Assembly: GCA_041653935.1 (NCBI GenBank)
Contig: JBAZEO010000001.1
Location: 744,001 to 808,000 of the forward strand
Length of the DNA: 64,000 bases
Reading direction: 5' to 3'
Source of the DNA: JAYEHL01 sp041653935
Lineage (GTDB): Bacteria; Chloroflexota; Dehalococcoidia; E44-bin15
The notes beneath the pieces were generated by a model. The model did not search any database. It was not told the origin of the DNA and was given only the letters and a program-made list of their open reading frames with translations. Numbering within the stretch: the stretch's first letter is position 1; each line of letters begins with the position of its first letter. The translations under genes and the position numbers were made by a program. Below, one piece after another: positions 1 to 10,432 of the stretch.

Positions 1-134
1 GATTATATCCAACTGCTGATAGTGATACCATAGTTAAATTTAAATGCGCCCAAGTTGAAATTATAGCATGACACTATTTCAAAAAGCAATAATTGCGTAG
101 CAATAAAAACCCTGCAATGGGGCGATTTATGTTG

Positions 135-256
135 TAACCCCTGCTGTCCCCTTGAAAGGGGAAACAACAACCAACCCCCCTACTAGTCCCCCATACTTTG
201 GGGGACTTTGGAAATGGGGGACACCCCCAAACCCCTGGCAGGAGATGAGTCTCCTG
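135..256 (-). repeat. GCAGGAG element, copy 1
   Basis: Full-length copy of the window's main intergenic repeat, and the only one on the minus strand. Read on that strand it has a GCAGGAG/CTCCTGC hairpin, a GGGTGTCCCCC tract, a GTCCCCCA/TGGGGGAC hairpin and a TTTCCCC/GGGGA hairpin. No coding potential is visible. Confidence 0.8.
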
Positions 257-480
257 TATCTCTTGTTGGTTAGCTAACCTCTCAATTGAGAGGGCTATAA
301 TTTAGGCCTATTCTCAGCCCTCTCTGCGAGAGGTAGATATAGTACTTCTTTTTATTTCCCCCTCTTTTTAGAAGAGGGGGCAGGGGGAGATAGCTTTAAA
401 AATATTCTCCCTCTCCCTCCGCAGGGAGAGGGTAAGGGTGAGGGTTCTATCAGCTAACCTCTCTCTGAGAGACGGCTATA
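257..480. repeat. CCTCTC-type palindromic repeats
   Basis: Non-coding stretch with several short palindromes built on CCTCTC/GAGAGG. Positions 407-444 carry a CTCCCTCTCCCT...AGGGAGAGGG unit followed by TAAGGGTGAGGG. A similar unit in opposite orientation lies near 44476-44516. I see no gene here. Confidence 0.55.
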
Positions 481-490
481 GTAAAGGGAT

Positions 491-566
491 ACAACACTCA
501 GTGACCCTTCATGTATGCGCACGGACAGAGTGCCGTGCACATACAAACGATTTCGCGCGCCGCACC
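491..566. repeat. GTGCACGG hairpin repeat, copy 1
   Basis: Positions 513-544 form a 12-bp stem (GTATGCGCACGG / CCGTGCACATAC, one mismatch) with an 8-nt loop. The flanks, including a GCGCGCCGC tail, match 17084-17158 in inverted orientation. A second imperfect hairpin follows at 578-607. There is no T-tract, so an intrinsic terminator is not supported. Confidence 0.7.
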
Positions 567-646
567 TGAAAAAGGGTAAGGGCCAGCCTTATAACCAGCT
601 TGCCCTTGAGCTACATTGTTAGATAGTATACAATGGCTGTACTTCA

Positions 647-1012
647 ATGCATGAAATAGGTATCGATCTAATAGAGATAAACCGCGTCGAGGCGGCGCTG
701 GCCCGCTGGGGCGAGCGCTTCCAGAAGCGCGTGTACACCGATGCCGAGCGCAGCCATTGCCGCAACCGCGTGCCCGAGCTGGCGGTGCGCTTTGCCGCCA
801 AAGAGGCCGTTATGAAGGCCCTCGGCACCGGCATGAACGGCGTCGGCTGGCGTGAGATCGAGATACTCAATAACGACGATGGCAAGCCATTCGTCATACT
901 GCACGGCCATGCCGAACGCAAAGCCAAAGAGCTGGGGATCGGCGACTTTTCCGTAAGCCTGTCACATTCACGCGATTTGGCCATCGCTTCTGTTGTAGGA
1001 GAAGCGCAGTGA
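647..1012 (+). CDS. acpS: Holo-[acyl-carrier-protein] synthase
   Basis: Transfers 4'-phosphopantetheine from CoA to the serine of apo-acyl carrier protein. The 121-residue length is normal. The start MHEIGIDLIEI carries the conserved GxDL(I/V)EI metal-binding motif, and RFAAKEAVMKALG in the middle is the second AcpS signature with the catalytic Glu-Lys region. SLSHSRDLAIA near the C-terminus matches the family's SHS(x)xxA element. The stop overlaps the GTG start of nnr by 4 bp, and the next genes make CoA, the donor substrate, so co-transcription makes biochemical sense. Identification is secure. Confidence 0.96.
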   Translation: MHEIGIDLIEINRVEAALARWGERFQKRVYTDAERSHCRNRVPELAVRFAAKEAVMKALGTGMNGVGWREIEILNNDDGKPFVILHGHAERKAKELGIGDFSVSLSHSRDLAIASVVGEAQ

Positions 1013-2568
1013 AGGTAGTCACCACTGCAGAGATGATCGAGCTGGAACGCCGCTCCGACGCGGCGGGTGTGCCGCCGGGCGTGCTCATGGAACACGCCGG
1101 ACTGGCCATCGCGCGGCACATCCATAGCCTTCTTGGAAATGTTGCCGGACGCGACATCGTGGTGCTGGCAGGACCGGGAAATAACGGGGGCGATGGGTTG
1201 GTAGCCGCGCGCCACCTGCGCGACTGGGGAGCCAGGGTCTGCGTCTACCTTCCGGTGAAACGGAAAGAAAACGATAATAACTTCAAGCTGGTCAAAGAGC
1301 GCATCATACGCGTCGTCATAGCCGAGAACGATAAGAAGTACGCCGACCTGCACACGGCGCTGTCCACCGCCGACGTAGTTGTCGACGCCATATTCGGCAC
1401 CGGTAAGCTGCGCCCGATAAGCGGAGCCATAAAAGACATCCTGAACCGTGTGCGTGACGCGAAAAAGGCTCGGCCTGCAATGAAAATCGTAGCCGTCGAT
1501 CTCCCTTCAGGAGTCGACTCCGACAGCGGCGCAGCAGACCCGTCGACTGTAACCGCCGATATGACAATCACGCTGGGATATCCCAAGATCGGATTATTTT
1601 ACTCGCCCGGAAGCGAGCTCATCGGCGAGTTGGTTATCGCCGACATCGGGATACCATCGAAGCTGGGACGCGACATTGCAACCGAGATGGTAACTGAGGA
1701 ATGGATACGTACGACCCTGCCCGAGCGGCCCAGGAACGCACACAAAGGCACGTTCGGCAAGGTGCTGGTCTGCGCCGGATCGATGCAGTACATCGGCGCG
1801 GCCTATCTCGCCTGCATGGGAGCCATGCGCGTGGGCGCGGGGCTGGTGACACTGGCCACGGCGCAGAGCCTCCAGCCGATACTGGCCGCCAAGCTGACGG
1901 AGGTAACGTATGCACCGCTACCCGAGAGCGAGCCGGGATATATCAGCAGCAAAGCATCGCAGATGATACACGAACAACTAGCCGATTACGACGTATTGCT
2001 CATAGGATGCGGCCTGAGCCAACATCCGGAAGTTATAAAGCTCATACAGAATGTACTACTAGACGTGCCGTCGTCGCTGAAGTCCAAGATAGTAATCGAC
2101 GCCGACGCCCTCAACACGCTGGCACAGACGCCGAACTGGTGGAAAAAACTCAAACGGGATGCTATACTTACTCCCCATCACGGAGAAATGTCCAGGCTCT
2201 GCGGCCTGTCGATGAAAGCTATATCACAGGACAGGCTGCAAATTGCGCGAGGATGCGCGGCTAAATGGAATAAAACGGTGATTTTAAAGGGAGCGAACTC
2301 GATAATCGCATCGCCTGACGGAAAGGCAAAGATAAACGCTGCGGCTAACGCGGGCCTGGCGTCGGCGGGGACGGGGGATGTGCTCGCCGGAACGATTGCT
2401 GGGCTATTAGCGCAAGGCTTATCATACGCCGACGCAGCCGCTTGCGGCGTCTATCTGCATACCGCCGCCGCCGACCGTGTTCGGGACGAGATGGGCGACA
2501 CAGGCATGATCGCCAGCGACCTGCTCCCGGTGCTGCCGAAAGTTATTAAAAATTTAAAGGAAGTCTGA
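1009..2568 (+). CDS. nnr: Bifunctional NAD(P)H-hydrate epimerase / ADP-dependent dehydratase
   Basis: Repairs hydrated NAD(P)H. The N-terminal YjeF/NnrE domain (about residues 1-215) epimerises the R and S hydrates, and the C-terminal NnrD domain (about 230-519) dehydrates the S form using ADP. GPGNNGGDG at 55-63 is the NnrE loop. NnrD shows LTPHHGEMSRL, KGANSIIASPDG and the GTGDVLAG anion-hole motif near residue 450. At 519 residues it is a complete fusion. The GTG start at 1009 overlaps the acpS stop, indicating translational coupling. The fold of NnrD is ribokinase-like, but the GTGDVL motif and fusion make a kinase role unlikely. Confidence 0.95.
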   Translation: MKVVTTAEMIELERRSDAAGVPPGVLMEHAGLAIARHIHSLLGNVAGRDIVVLAGPGNNGGDGLVAARHLRDWGARVCVYLPVKRKENDNNFKLVKERIIRVVIAENDKKYADLHTALSTADVVVDAIFGTGKLRPISGAIKDILNRVRDAKKARPAMKIVAVDLPSGVDSDSGAADPSTVTADMTITLGYPKIGLFYSPGSELIGELVIADIGIPSKLGRDIATEMVTEEWIRTTLPERPRNAHKGTFGKVLVCAGSMQYIGAAYLACMGAMRVGAGLVTLATAQSLQPILAAKLTEVTYAPLPESEPGYISSKASQMIHEQLADYDVLLIGCGLSQHPEVIKLIQNVLLDVPSSLKSKIVIDADALNTLAQTPNWWKKLKRDAILTPHHGEMSRLCGLSMKAISQDRLQIARGCAAKWNKTVILKGANSIIASPDGKAKINAAANAGLASAGTGDVLAGTIAGLLAQGLSYADAAACGVYLHTAAADRVRDEMGDTGMIASDLLPVLPKVIKNLKEV

Positions 2569-2569
2569 C

Positions 2570-3337
2570 ATGTTACTGGCAATTGATATCGGCAATACTA
2601 ACATAACACTGGGCGTTTTCGATGACGATCGGATTGTTTCGACATGGGCCGTGGCCACAGATACAAAAAAGACGGCCGACGAATACGCCGTTTTACTATC
2701 GAGCCTCCTGACGGGCAGCGGCCTTGCCTTTGAGGATATCGATCAGATCAGCATCGCCTGCGTCGTGCCGCCCCTGCTGGCAACCATAGAAGACCTGTGC
2801 GCCCGATATATTAATAATATCCCCCCGCTCATAGTAGGCCCGGGCATAAAGACAGGCGTACGCATCTGCATGGATAATCCGCGGGAGGTCGGTGCCGACC
2901 GCATAGTGAATACTGCAGCGGCTCACCGCCTGTACGGCGGCACCATGATTGTTATCGACTTCGGCACAGCTACCACATTCGATGTTATCTCTAAAAATGG
3001 TGACTATCTGGGAGGCGTCATCGCCCCCGGCATCGGAATAATGGCGGATGCGCTCTTCACGCGCACATCAAAACTGCCTCAGGTAGAACTCATCGCCCCC
3101 GAGCAAACCATCGGAAAGAACAGCATCGAGGCCATGCAGTCAGGCATCATGTTTGGCTATGTGGGACTCATTGAATACCTGGTAACACGCATACGCAAGG
3201 AACTGGGCGAAAAAGCGAGGGTTATCGCCACCGGCGGCCTCTCTGGCTTGTTTGCATCCGAGACCAAGATAATCGACAAGGTGGATAAAGACCTGACGCT
3301 CATCGGACTGAGATTGATTCACGAGATGAATCGGTAG
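2570..3337 (+). CDS. coaX: Type III pantothenate kinase
   Basis: Phosphorylates pantothenate, the first committed step of CoA synthesis. The 255-residue protein opens with LLAIDIGNTN, the ASKHA-fold phosphate-1 motif. VGADRIVNTAAAHRLYGG and IDFGTATTFDVI are the type III substrate and phosphate-2 motifs, and GGVIAPGIGI follows. The ATG lies 1 bp after the nnr stop, with AAGGAAG 7 nt upstream. Type III enzymes are not feedback-inhibited by CoA. No type I or II kinase is seen in the window. The neighbouring coaBC gives the next two steps. Confidence 0.97.
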   Translation: MLLAIDIGNTNITLGVFDDDRIVSTWAVATDTKKTADEYAVLLSSLLTGSGLAFEDIDQISIACVVPPLLATIEDLCARYINNIPPLIVGPGIKTGVRICMDNPREVGADRIVNTAAAHRLYGGTMIVIDFGTATTFDVISKNGDYLGGVIAPGIGIMADALFTRTSKLPQVELIAPEQTIGKNSIEAMQSGIMFGYVGLIEYLVTRIRKELGEKARVIATGGLSGLFASETKIIDKVDKDLTLIGLRLIHEMNR

Positions 3338-3347
3338 GAGAGGAGCG

Positions 3348-4565
3348 ATGATTAAAAATAAGACTGTCATACTGGGAGTCACGGGCAGCATAGCTGCCTA
3401 CAAAGCGGCCGACCTGGCCAGCAAGCTTACGCAGGACGGGGCCAGGGTCATTACAGTAATGACCGCATCGGCTCAGGAATTCGTCAAGCCGCTCACCTTC
3501 AAGCGGGTCACCAACCAGCCGACCGTCACGGGCATGTTCGACAGAGACAGCGGGGCCGAGGACTGGCATATCTCGCTGGCGGAACAGGCCGATGTTGTGA
3601 CCATCGCTCCGGCGACCGCCAACATCATCGCCAAGCTGGCCGCAGGCATCGCCGACGACATCCTGACCTGCACCGTGCTGGCCACAAAAGCCCCGATACT
3701 TATCTCGCCCGCGATGCATTCCAATATGTATGAGAATCCCATCACCCAGGAAAATATCAATAAGCTCAAGGCAAGGGGCGTGACCTTCGTCGGCCCTGCC
3801 GAGGGGCGTCTGGCCTCCGGCGGGTGGGGCCGCGGCCGTTTTATAGAGACCGATGAAATCCGCGGCACCATACACCAGCTGCTGGGACGATTCGGCGACC
3901 TGGCCAAGGTTAAGATACTCGTGAGCGCAGGCGGCACGCAGGAGCCGCTGGACCCCGTACGCCATATCAGCAACCGTTCCTCCGGTAAGATGGGCTATGC
4001 CATCGCCGAGGCGGCACGCGACCGCGGCGCCGAGGTGGCCCTTGTCAGCGCTCCTACTGCACTTATTCCGCCCGTCGGCGTGAAGTTAATCAGGATTCAG
4101 ACGACTATCCAGATGCGAGACGCATGCATACTGGCCTCCGCTGATGCCGATGTGGTTATCATGGCCGCCGCCCCCGCCGACTACCGCCCCAAGCAGGCAG
4201 CAACCGAAAAGATTAAGAAGAATGAAACGGATACCTCATGGAGCCTGGAAATGGCGGAGAACCCGGACATCCTTGGCGCATTAAAAGGCGATCTGATCCG
4301 TGTGGGTTTTGCGGCGGAGAGCGAACACCTTCTCAAAAATGCCAGGGAGAAGCGGTTCAAAAAGAACCTGGACCTTATTGTAGCCAATGATATCACTCAG
4401 ACCAACAGCGGCTTCGATGCCGACAGCAACAAGGTCATACTAATCGACAGGGACGGTAAAGTAACCAGACTGCCTCTTCTGCCAAAGCTGGAGGTAGCCG
4501 ATAAAATATTGGACCGCGTGGTCGCTCTGATGAATCTAAAAAGGAGAGCCGAGGTCAAGAGCTAG
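3348..4565 (+). CDS. coaBC: Bifunctional phosphopantothenate-cysteine ligase / PPC decarboxylase
   Basis: Couples 4'-phosphopantothenate to cysteine (CoaB) and decarboxylates the product to phosphopantetheine (CoaC, FMN-dependent). The N-terminal flavoprotein domain shows VTGSIAAYKAADL at the start and PAMHSNMYENP, the CoaC substrate clamp, near residues 123-133. The C-terminal half begins at about 187 with VSAGGTQEPLDPVRHISN and RSSGKMGYAIA, then AAAPADYRP and the Lys-containing KIKK segment typical of CoaB. The length of 405 is normal. A GGAGAGGAG ribosome site precedes the ATG. It ends the CoA operon, with coaD and coaE elsewhere. Confidence 0.97.
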   Translation: MIKNKTVILGVTGSIAAYKAADLASKLTQDGARVITVMTASAQEFVKPLTFKRVTNQPTVTGMFDRDSGAEDWHISLAEQADVVTIAPATANIIAKLAAGIADDILTCTVLATKAPILISPAMHSNMYENPITQENINKLKARGVTFVGPAEGRLASGGWGRGRFIETDEIRGTIHQLLGRFGDLAKVKILVSAGGTQEPLDPVRHISNRSSGKMGYAIAEAARDRGAEVALVSAPTALIPPVGVKLIRIQTTIQMRDACILASADADVVIMAAAPADYRPKQAATEKIKKNETDTSWSLEMAENPDILGALKGDLIRVGFAAESEHLLKNAREKRFKKNLDLIVANDITQTNSGFDADSNKVILIDRDGKVTRLPLLPKLEVADKILDRVVALMNLKRRAEVKS

Positions 4566-4642
4566 ACAACGCAGGCGATTAGTAACTCGACTTCACTAAG
4601 TTCGTGGTTATCGACTTAATAGCAATAGGTAGTAGAAAAGTG

Positions 4643-4785
4643 GCGCAGGAGAGTTTTCTCCTGCCAGGGTTCTAGGGGTGTCCCGTAGGAGCGAAAGATT
4701 TTTCGCCCTTACCCGGGAACCAACGTATGGGTGATATAGGGGGGTTCGGTTGTTGTTTCTCCCTTTCAAGGGAGATGCCAGAGGG
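4643..4785 (+). repeat. GCAGGAG element, copy 2
   Basis: Occupies most of the gap between coaBC and valS. The internal GTCCCCC hairpin is altered to a GGGCGAAAGATTTTTCGCCC-like palindrome (inexact). The rest follows the consensus, ending in CTCCCTTTCAAGGGAG 40 bp before valS. Confidence 0.75.
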
Positions 4786-4825
4786 CTTATACCAAAATTT
4801 CTAGAAACACGAGAATAGCGAGGAA

Positions 4826-7471
<2,646 letters not shown>

Positions 7472-7485
7472 AATCGATTGTGCCC

Positions 7486-7515
7486 TTGACATGATTTTCT
7501 CTTCCATGATATAAT
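7486..7515 (+). promoter_or_regulatory. Sigma-70-type promoter of the arsenic-type gene group
   Basis: TTGACA at 7486-7491, an 18-bp spacer, then TATAAT at 7510-7515 preceded by TG (extended -10). Placed just after valS and 54 bp before the AbrB-fold gene, it matches the consensus nearly perfectly. Confidence 0.8.
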
Positions 7516-7533
7516 TTCAGCGTATTCTGATTT

Positions 7534-7549
7534 TTCAGTATATACTGAA
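7534..7549. promoter_or_regulatory. 16-bp perfect palindrome, candidate operator
   Basis: TTCAGTATATACTGAA is a perfect palindrome. It lies about 12 bp downstream of the expected transcription start and before the ribosome site of the AbrB-fold regulator gene. Position and symmetry suit an autoregulatory operator. Binding by the adjacent regulator is inferred. Confidence 0.55.
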
Positions 7550-7568
7550 TGACAGGCAGGTGATAAGA

Positions 7569-7832
7569 ATGGCAAACAAAAAGCAGTGCTGCGAATCGAT
7601 GGTGGGGAATGGATTCAAGGTGGATTCGATCGTCAGTGTTGATGACAGAGGACAGATGGTGCTTCCCAAAGAGGTGCGAGATAGGGCCAATATCCGTCCC
7701 GGCGACAAGCTAGCCCTAGTAAGCTGGGAAATGGACGGCGAGGTGAGCTGCCTCGCTTTAATCAAGACGGATGAGCTTGCGGTGATGGTAAAGGGCATGC
7801 TCGGCCCGATGATGAAAGAGATAGTTAAATAA
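7569..7832 (+). CDS. AbrB/SpoVT-family transcriptional regulator with N-terminal Cys-Cys
   Basis: A swapped-hairpin AbrB domain occupies about residues 20-60: VDSIVSVDDRGQMVLPKEVRDRANIRPGD is the family hallmark (inspect 19-47). The first 10 residues contain a vicinal Cys pair (KKQCCES), unusual for AbrB proteins and a plausible soft-metal sensor. The C-terminal helix LAVMVKGMLGPMMKEIV may mediate oligomerisation. The ATG at 7569 was chosen over a GTG at 7560 because AGGTGAT sits 4 nt before it. It lies directly ahead of arsM, so regulation of arsenite methylation is likely but unproven. Confidence 0.8.
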   Translation: MANKKQCCESMVGNGFKVDSIVSVDDRGQMVLPKEVRDRANIRPGDKLALVSWEMDGEVSCLALIKTDELAVMVKGMLGPMMKEIVK

Positions 7833-7860
7833 ATGATAAAACAACCTCTGAAAAAGAAGT

Positions 7861-7940
7861 GTCCTTCCGCGGAAGGACCGAGGGACTTGGGGGCGTCCCC
7901 CAATCGCCCCTTCCCTCAAGACTGGGGGACAGGGGGTTGA
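7861..7940 (+). repeat. GCAGGAG element, copy 3 (partial)
   Basis: Shortened copy. The 5' GCAGGAG hairpin is replaced by a TCCTTCCGCGGAAGGA palindrome. The GGGGCGTCCCCC tract, CAAGACTGGGGGAC and the terminal GGGGGTTGA remain. It separates the AbrB-fold gene from arsM. Confidence 0.65.
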
Positions 7941-8000
7941 TTAGCATTCACCACTCTTTAGAATCATGATAATATAAAATATTATAGGAGTAAGTCAGCT

Positions 8001-8789
8001 ATGGACGACAAAAAAGGGAAACAAATCAAAGCAACCGTACGGGAACTCTACGGCCAGATAGCGGCACAGCATACCTCGTGCTGCCAGCCGCCCGAGGATA
8101 ACTCAAGCTGCTGCTGCAGCGACGACACCGAGGATATCAGCAACGCCGCCCTGCTATATTCCAGAGAGGAACTGGCGGCCATATCCACGGACATACCCTC
8201 GCTCGGCTGCGGCAACCCGATAGCGCTATCCGAGCTCAAAGCAGGTGAGGTGGTCCTGGACCTGGGCAGCGGCGGGGGACTGGACTGCTTCCTGGCGGCC
8301 AAAAATGTTGGCCCGAAGGGCAGAGTCATTGGGCTGGACATGACGCCTGAGATGATAAAACTGGCCCGCATGAACGCCGACAAAATGGGTGTCAAAAATG
8401 TCGAGTTCCGCCCCGGCGAGATGGAGAAGATGCCCATCGACAGCGAGTCCGTCGACGTAATCATCTCCAACTGCGTCATCAACCTCTCGCCGGATAAGGA
8501 CGCCGTGTTCAAAGAGGCCTTCCGTGTGCTCAAGCCCGGCGGCAGGCTCTGTGTCTCCGACATGGTGACCCATGGCGAACTGCCCGAATCGGTGCGCCAG
8601 GACCTGTCGCAGTGGGCCTGTTGCGTCGGCGGCGCTATCGACGAGAAGGCATACCTGCAGAAAATCCGCGACGCCGGCTTTAATAAGCCACAGGTAGTAC
8701 AAATCAAGGGCGACAGCAGCAAAGGCGGTTGCTGCGGCAGCACTTCAATCATAGCCAGCGTCGCAGTCAAGGCCTTCAAACCAAAGTGA
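8001..8789 (+). CDS. arsM: Arsenite S-adenosylmethionine methyltransferase
   Basis: Methylates As(III) in the cytoplasm using SAM. The Rossmann core begins with VVLDLGSGGGLDCFLA (motif I). The three cysteines needed for arsenite binding are present: SLGCGNP near residue 73, ISNCVINL near 157 and CCVGGAID near 212. Extra Cys clusters (SCCQPPED, SCCCSDD near the N-terminus, GGCCGST near the C-terminus) could hold more arsenic. At 262 residues the length suits bacterial ArsM. An AbrB-fold regulator precedes it and a C_GCAxxG_C_C protein follows, a neighbourhood I recall from other anaerobes. Confidence 0.93.
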   Translation: MDDKKGKQIKATVRELYGQIAAQHTSCCQPPEDNSSCCCSDDTEDISNAALLYSREELAAISTDIPSLGCGNPIALSELKAGEVVLDLGSGGGLDCFLAAKNVGPKGRVIGLDMTPEMIKLARMNADKMGVKNVEFRPGEMEKMPIDSESVDVIISNCVINLSPDKDAVFKEAFRVLKPGGRLCVSDMVTHGELPESVRQDLSQWACCVGGAIDEKAYLQKIRDAGFNKPQVVQIKGDSSKGGCCGSTSIIASVAVKAFKPK

Positions 8790-8812
8790 TCATCAATCGA
8801 TCATCATGAAAG

Positions 8813-8945
8813 AGGTGCAGGAGAGTTTTCTCCTGCCAGGGGTTTGGGGGTGTCCCCCATTTTTATAAGTCCCCCAACGTATGGGGGACTATCAGGGGGT
8901 TCGGATATTGTTTCCCCCTTTCAAGAGGGGGACAGCAGGAGGCGA
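8813..8945 (+). repeat. GCAGGAG element, copy 4
   Basis: Full-length copy with all hairpins intact. An open frame runs through it into the downstream gene, which could mislead start prediction. Confidence 0.8.
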
Positions 8946-8970
8946 TCCCCTCCCAAAAAGGAGGCTCTTC

Positions 8971-9507
8971 ATGCGCCAGAGTGCATCAAACGCCGACTTC
9001 ATCAAGGAATTCGAGAAAAGGACACGGGAGGTCTTTGCCTCTGAAACAAATCGAGAGATGGTCGGAGAGCTGGCATACAATAACTACAAGACATACTTCG
9101 GCTGCGCCCAGTCAATGCTGCACGCCTTCATGGAAGTCCTGGATTTTAAAGACGATTTCTGGTTTAGAGCCATGGGCGGCCTCCAGGGTGGCGGCGGTTG
9201 CGGGCTGACCTGCGGCGCGCTATCCATGGGTTTCGTGCTGCTCAACGCGAGAACAGGACGAAGCAAGATCGAAGACGGTCTTCTCGCAATACTGCCTGCC
9301 TTCAGTCCCTCGCATCAACTGGCCAATTGGTTCAAACCCATGTTCAAGAGCACCGTCTGCTCCGAGATCACCGGTATCAACTGGTTCGATATGAACGAGG
9401 TTGCCGCACACTACCTGAGCCCCAAAGGTCTGGAATCGATAGAGAAGTGCGCCAGGCTGACAGGGGTTACTTCGACCAAGGTCGCGGAGATGCTATATAA
9501 ACTGTAG
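8971..9507 (+). CDS. C_GCAxxG_C_C family redox protein
   Basis: Member of the cysteine-motif family named C_GCAxxG_C_C, whose biochemical role is unknown and is usually assumed to be redox or metal related. The motif is visible as YFGCAQSML near residue 47, GGGCGLTCGALSMG near 72, VCSEITG and KCARLTG. The ATG at 8971 is preceded by AAAAAGGAGG at ideal distance. The in-frame extension upstream to 8881 is repeat DNA and should not be counted. Its position after arsM suggests a link to arsenic or thiol chemistry. The stop codon is formed by the first bases of a GTAGGG repeat. Confidence 0.8.
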   Translation: MRQSASNADFIKEFEKRTREVFASETNREMVGELAYNNYKTYFGCAQSMLHAFMEVLDFKDDFWFRAMGGLQGGGGCGLTCGALSMGFVLLNARTGRSKIEDGLLAILPAFSPSHQLANWFKPMFKSTVCSEITGINWFDMNEVAAHYLSPKGLESIEKCARLTGVTSTKVAEMLYKL

Positions 9508-9582
9508 GGGCAGACCTACGTGTCTGCCCAATGCGACGGTAAACTATCCATGAGGCGGGTGAACACAGGGGTTCGCCCCTAC
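9504..9582. repeat. GTAGGG element a
   Basis: Begins GTAGGGGCAG and ends CGCCCCTAC, an imperfect inverted repeat. Its first GTAG contributes the TAG stop of the preceding gene at 9505-9507. Confidence 0.7.
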
Positions 9583-9589
9583 ATATACC

Positions 9590-10291
9590 CTACTCCCGAT
9601 TCTTGTGCTTGTTCTTCCACTGCCGTTCCAGCTCCTTGAGGCCCTTGGCCGTGTCGCTGGCTATGCGCGCCTTGTCGGAATTGCTCACACGGAACTTGAA
9701 CAGCCAGTAGGTAAACTCCTTCATCTCCTGAAACTGGACGGAACGGCCGCGGGGATATCCCTTCTCCTTGCGGAACTTGGTTAGCAACGCATGACGGGAA
9801 GCCCCGTACAGCCGCCGGCAGACCTCCTCCCCCGGCTCCTCCCCCTCGATGATACCCCGCCCCACCTGCTCCTTGCGCACCTCCCCCTCAACAGCCAGCA
9901 CCAGCGCCTCCTCCACCGTCACCCCGTAGAAATAGTTCAGCTGTGCGCTGTACTTGGACGCTCCGATCAGTCCTTTGAATTCCTCATCGGTCATCTGTAA
10001 AGGCAGCCTGGCATGGAACAGCAGATCGACAACTTCTTCCTGAGGGACCAGGCCTTTGACCTCGGAGAGGAGCCGCTCGGCCAGCAGCAGCCAGTCGAAG
10101 GCATCACCTCCGATGAGGTAGTGATAAGTTCTGTCTTTGTAGGTTTCCTCGGTGAGCGTCCACAGGGCTATGGACTCCAGCAGCGCGGTGAACCAGTGCT
10201 CGCCGCCCGCGATCGACTCGCGCAGGTGCCGCACCGATTCGCTATCGGTGGAGATATTATTGTCTCCTTGCGACCGTTTCCGCCTCGCCAT
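9590..10291 (-). CDS. Hypothetical protein
   Basis: I do not recognise this 233-residue cytoplasmic protein. It starts with a basic segment (MARRKRSQGDN), has a middle part rich in Leu/Glu helices with aromatic residues (HYLIGGDAFDWLLLAERLL), and ends with a strongly basic tail (ERQWKNKHKNRE). No signal peptide or membrane segment is evident. The start at 10291 is chosen because the upstream frame to 10381 is GTAGGG-type repeat DNA. A GGCGGGGG tract lies just before the ATG. It is isolated between repeats, and the next gene is also on the minus strand. Confidence 0.6.
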   Translation of the reverse strand: MARRKRSQGDNNISTDSESVRHLRESIAGGEHWFTALLESIALWTLTEETYKDRTYHYLIGGDAFDWLLLAERLLSEVKGLVPQEEVVDLLFHARLPLQMTDEEFKGLIGASKYSAQLNYFYGVTVEEALVLAVEGEVRKEQVGRGIIEGEEPGEEVCRRLYGASRHALLTKFRKEKGYPRGRSVQFQEMKEFTYWLFKFRVSNSDKARIASDTAKGLKELERQWKNKHKNRE

Positions 10292-10318
10292 GATACCCCC
10301 GCCATTTATTCGTTGCCC

Positions 10319-10374
10319 GTAGGGGCGACCCTCGTGGTCGCCCGCCAGAGGGCAGGCACAAGGCCTGCCCCTAC
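10319..10374. repeat. GTAGGG element b
   Basis: Ends are GTAGGGGCGACC and GCCTGCCCCTAC. Two internal hairpins are visible (GCGACC...GGTCGC and GGGCAGGC...GCCTGCCC). It lies upstream of the hypothetical gene. Confidence 0.7.
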
Positions 10375-10400
10375 GTTTCACCCGTCATCGCGGTCATCGT

Positions 10401-10428
10401 GTAGGGGCAATTCATGAATTGCCCCTAC
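10401..10428. repeat. GTAGGG element c, perfect 28-bp palindrome
   Basis: A perfect palindrome starting GTAGGGGCAATTCA and ending with its complement. It is the minimal form of the GTAGGG family, placed just downstream of the HhH gene's stop. Confidence 0.75.
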
Positions 10429-10432
10429 AGCA

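Noticed and set aside
4566..4825. T-box leader before valS
   Set aside because: The gap is filled by a repeat element. No GGTGG-type T-box sequence or specifier hairpin is visible.
8881..8970. N-terminal extension of the C_GCAxxG_C_C protein
   Set aside because: This part is GCAGGAG repeat DNA. An ideal ribosome site precedes the ATG at 8971.
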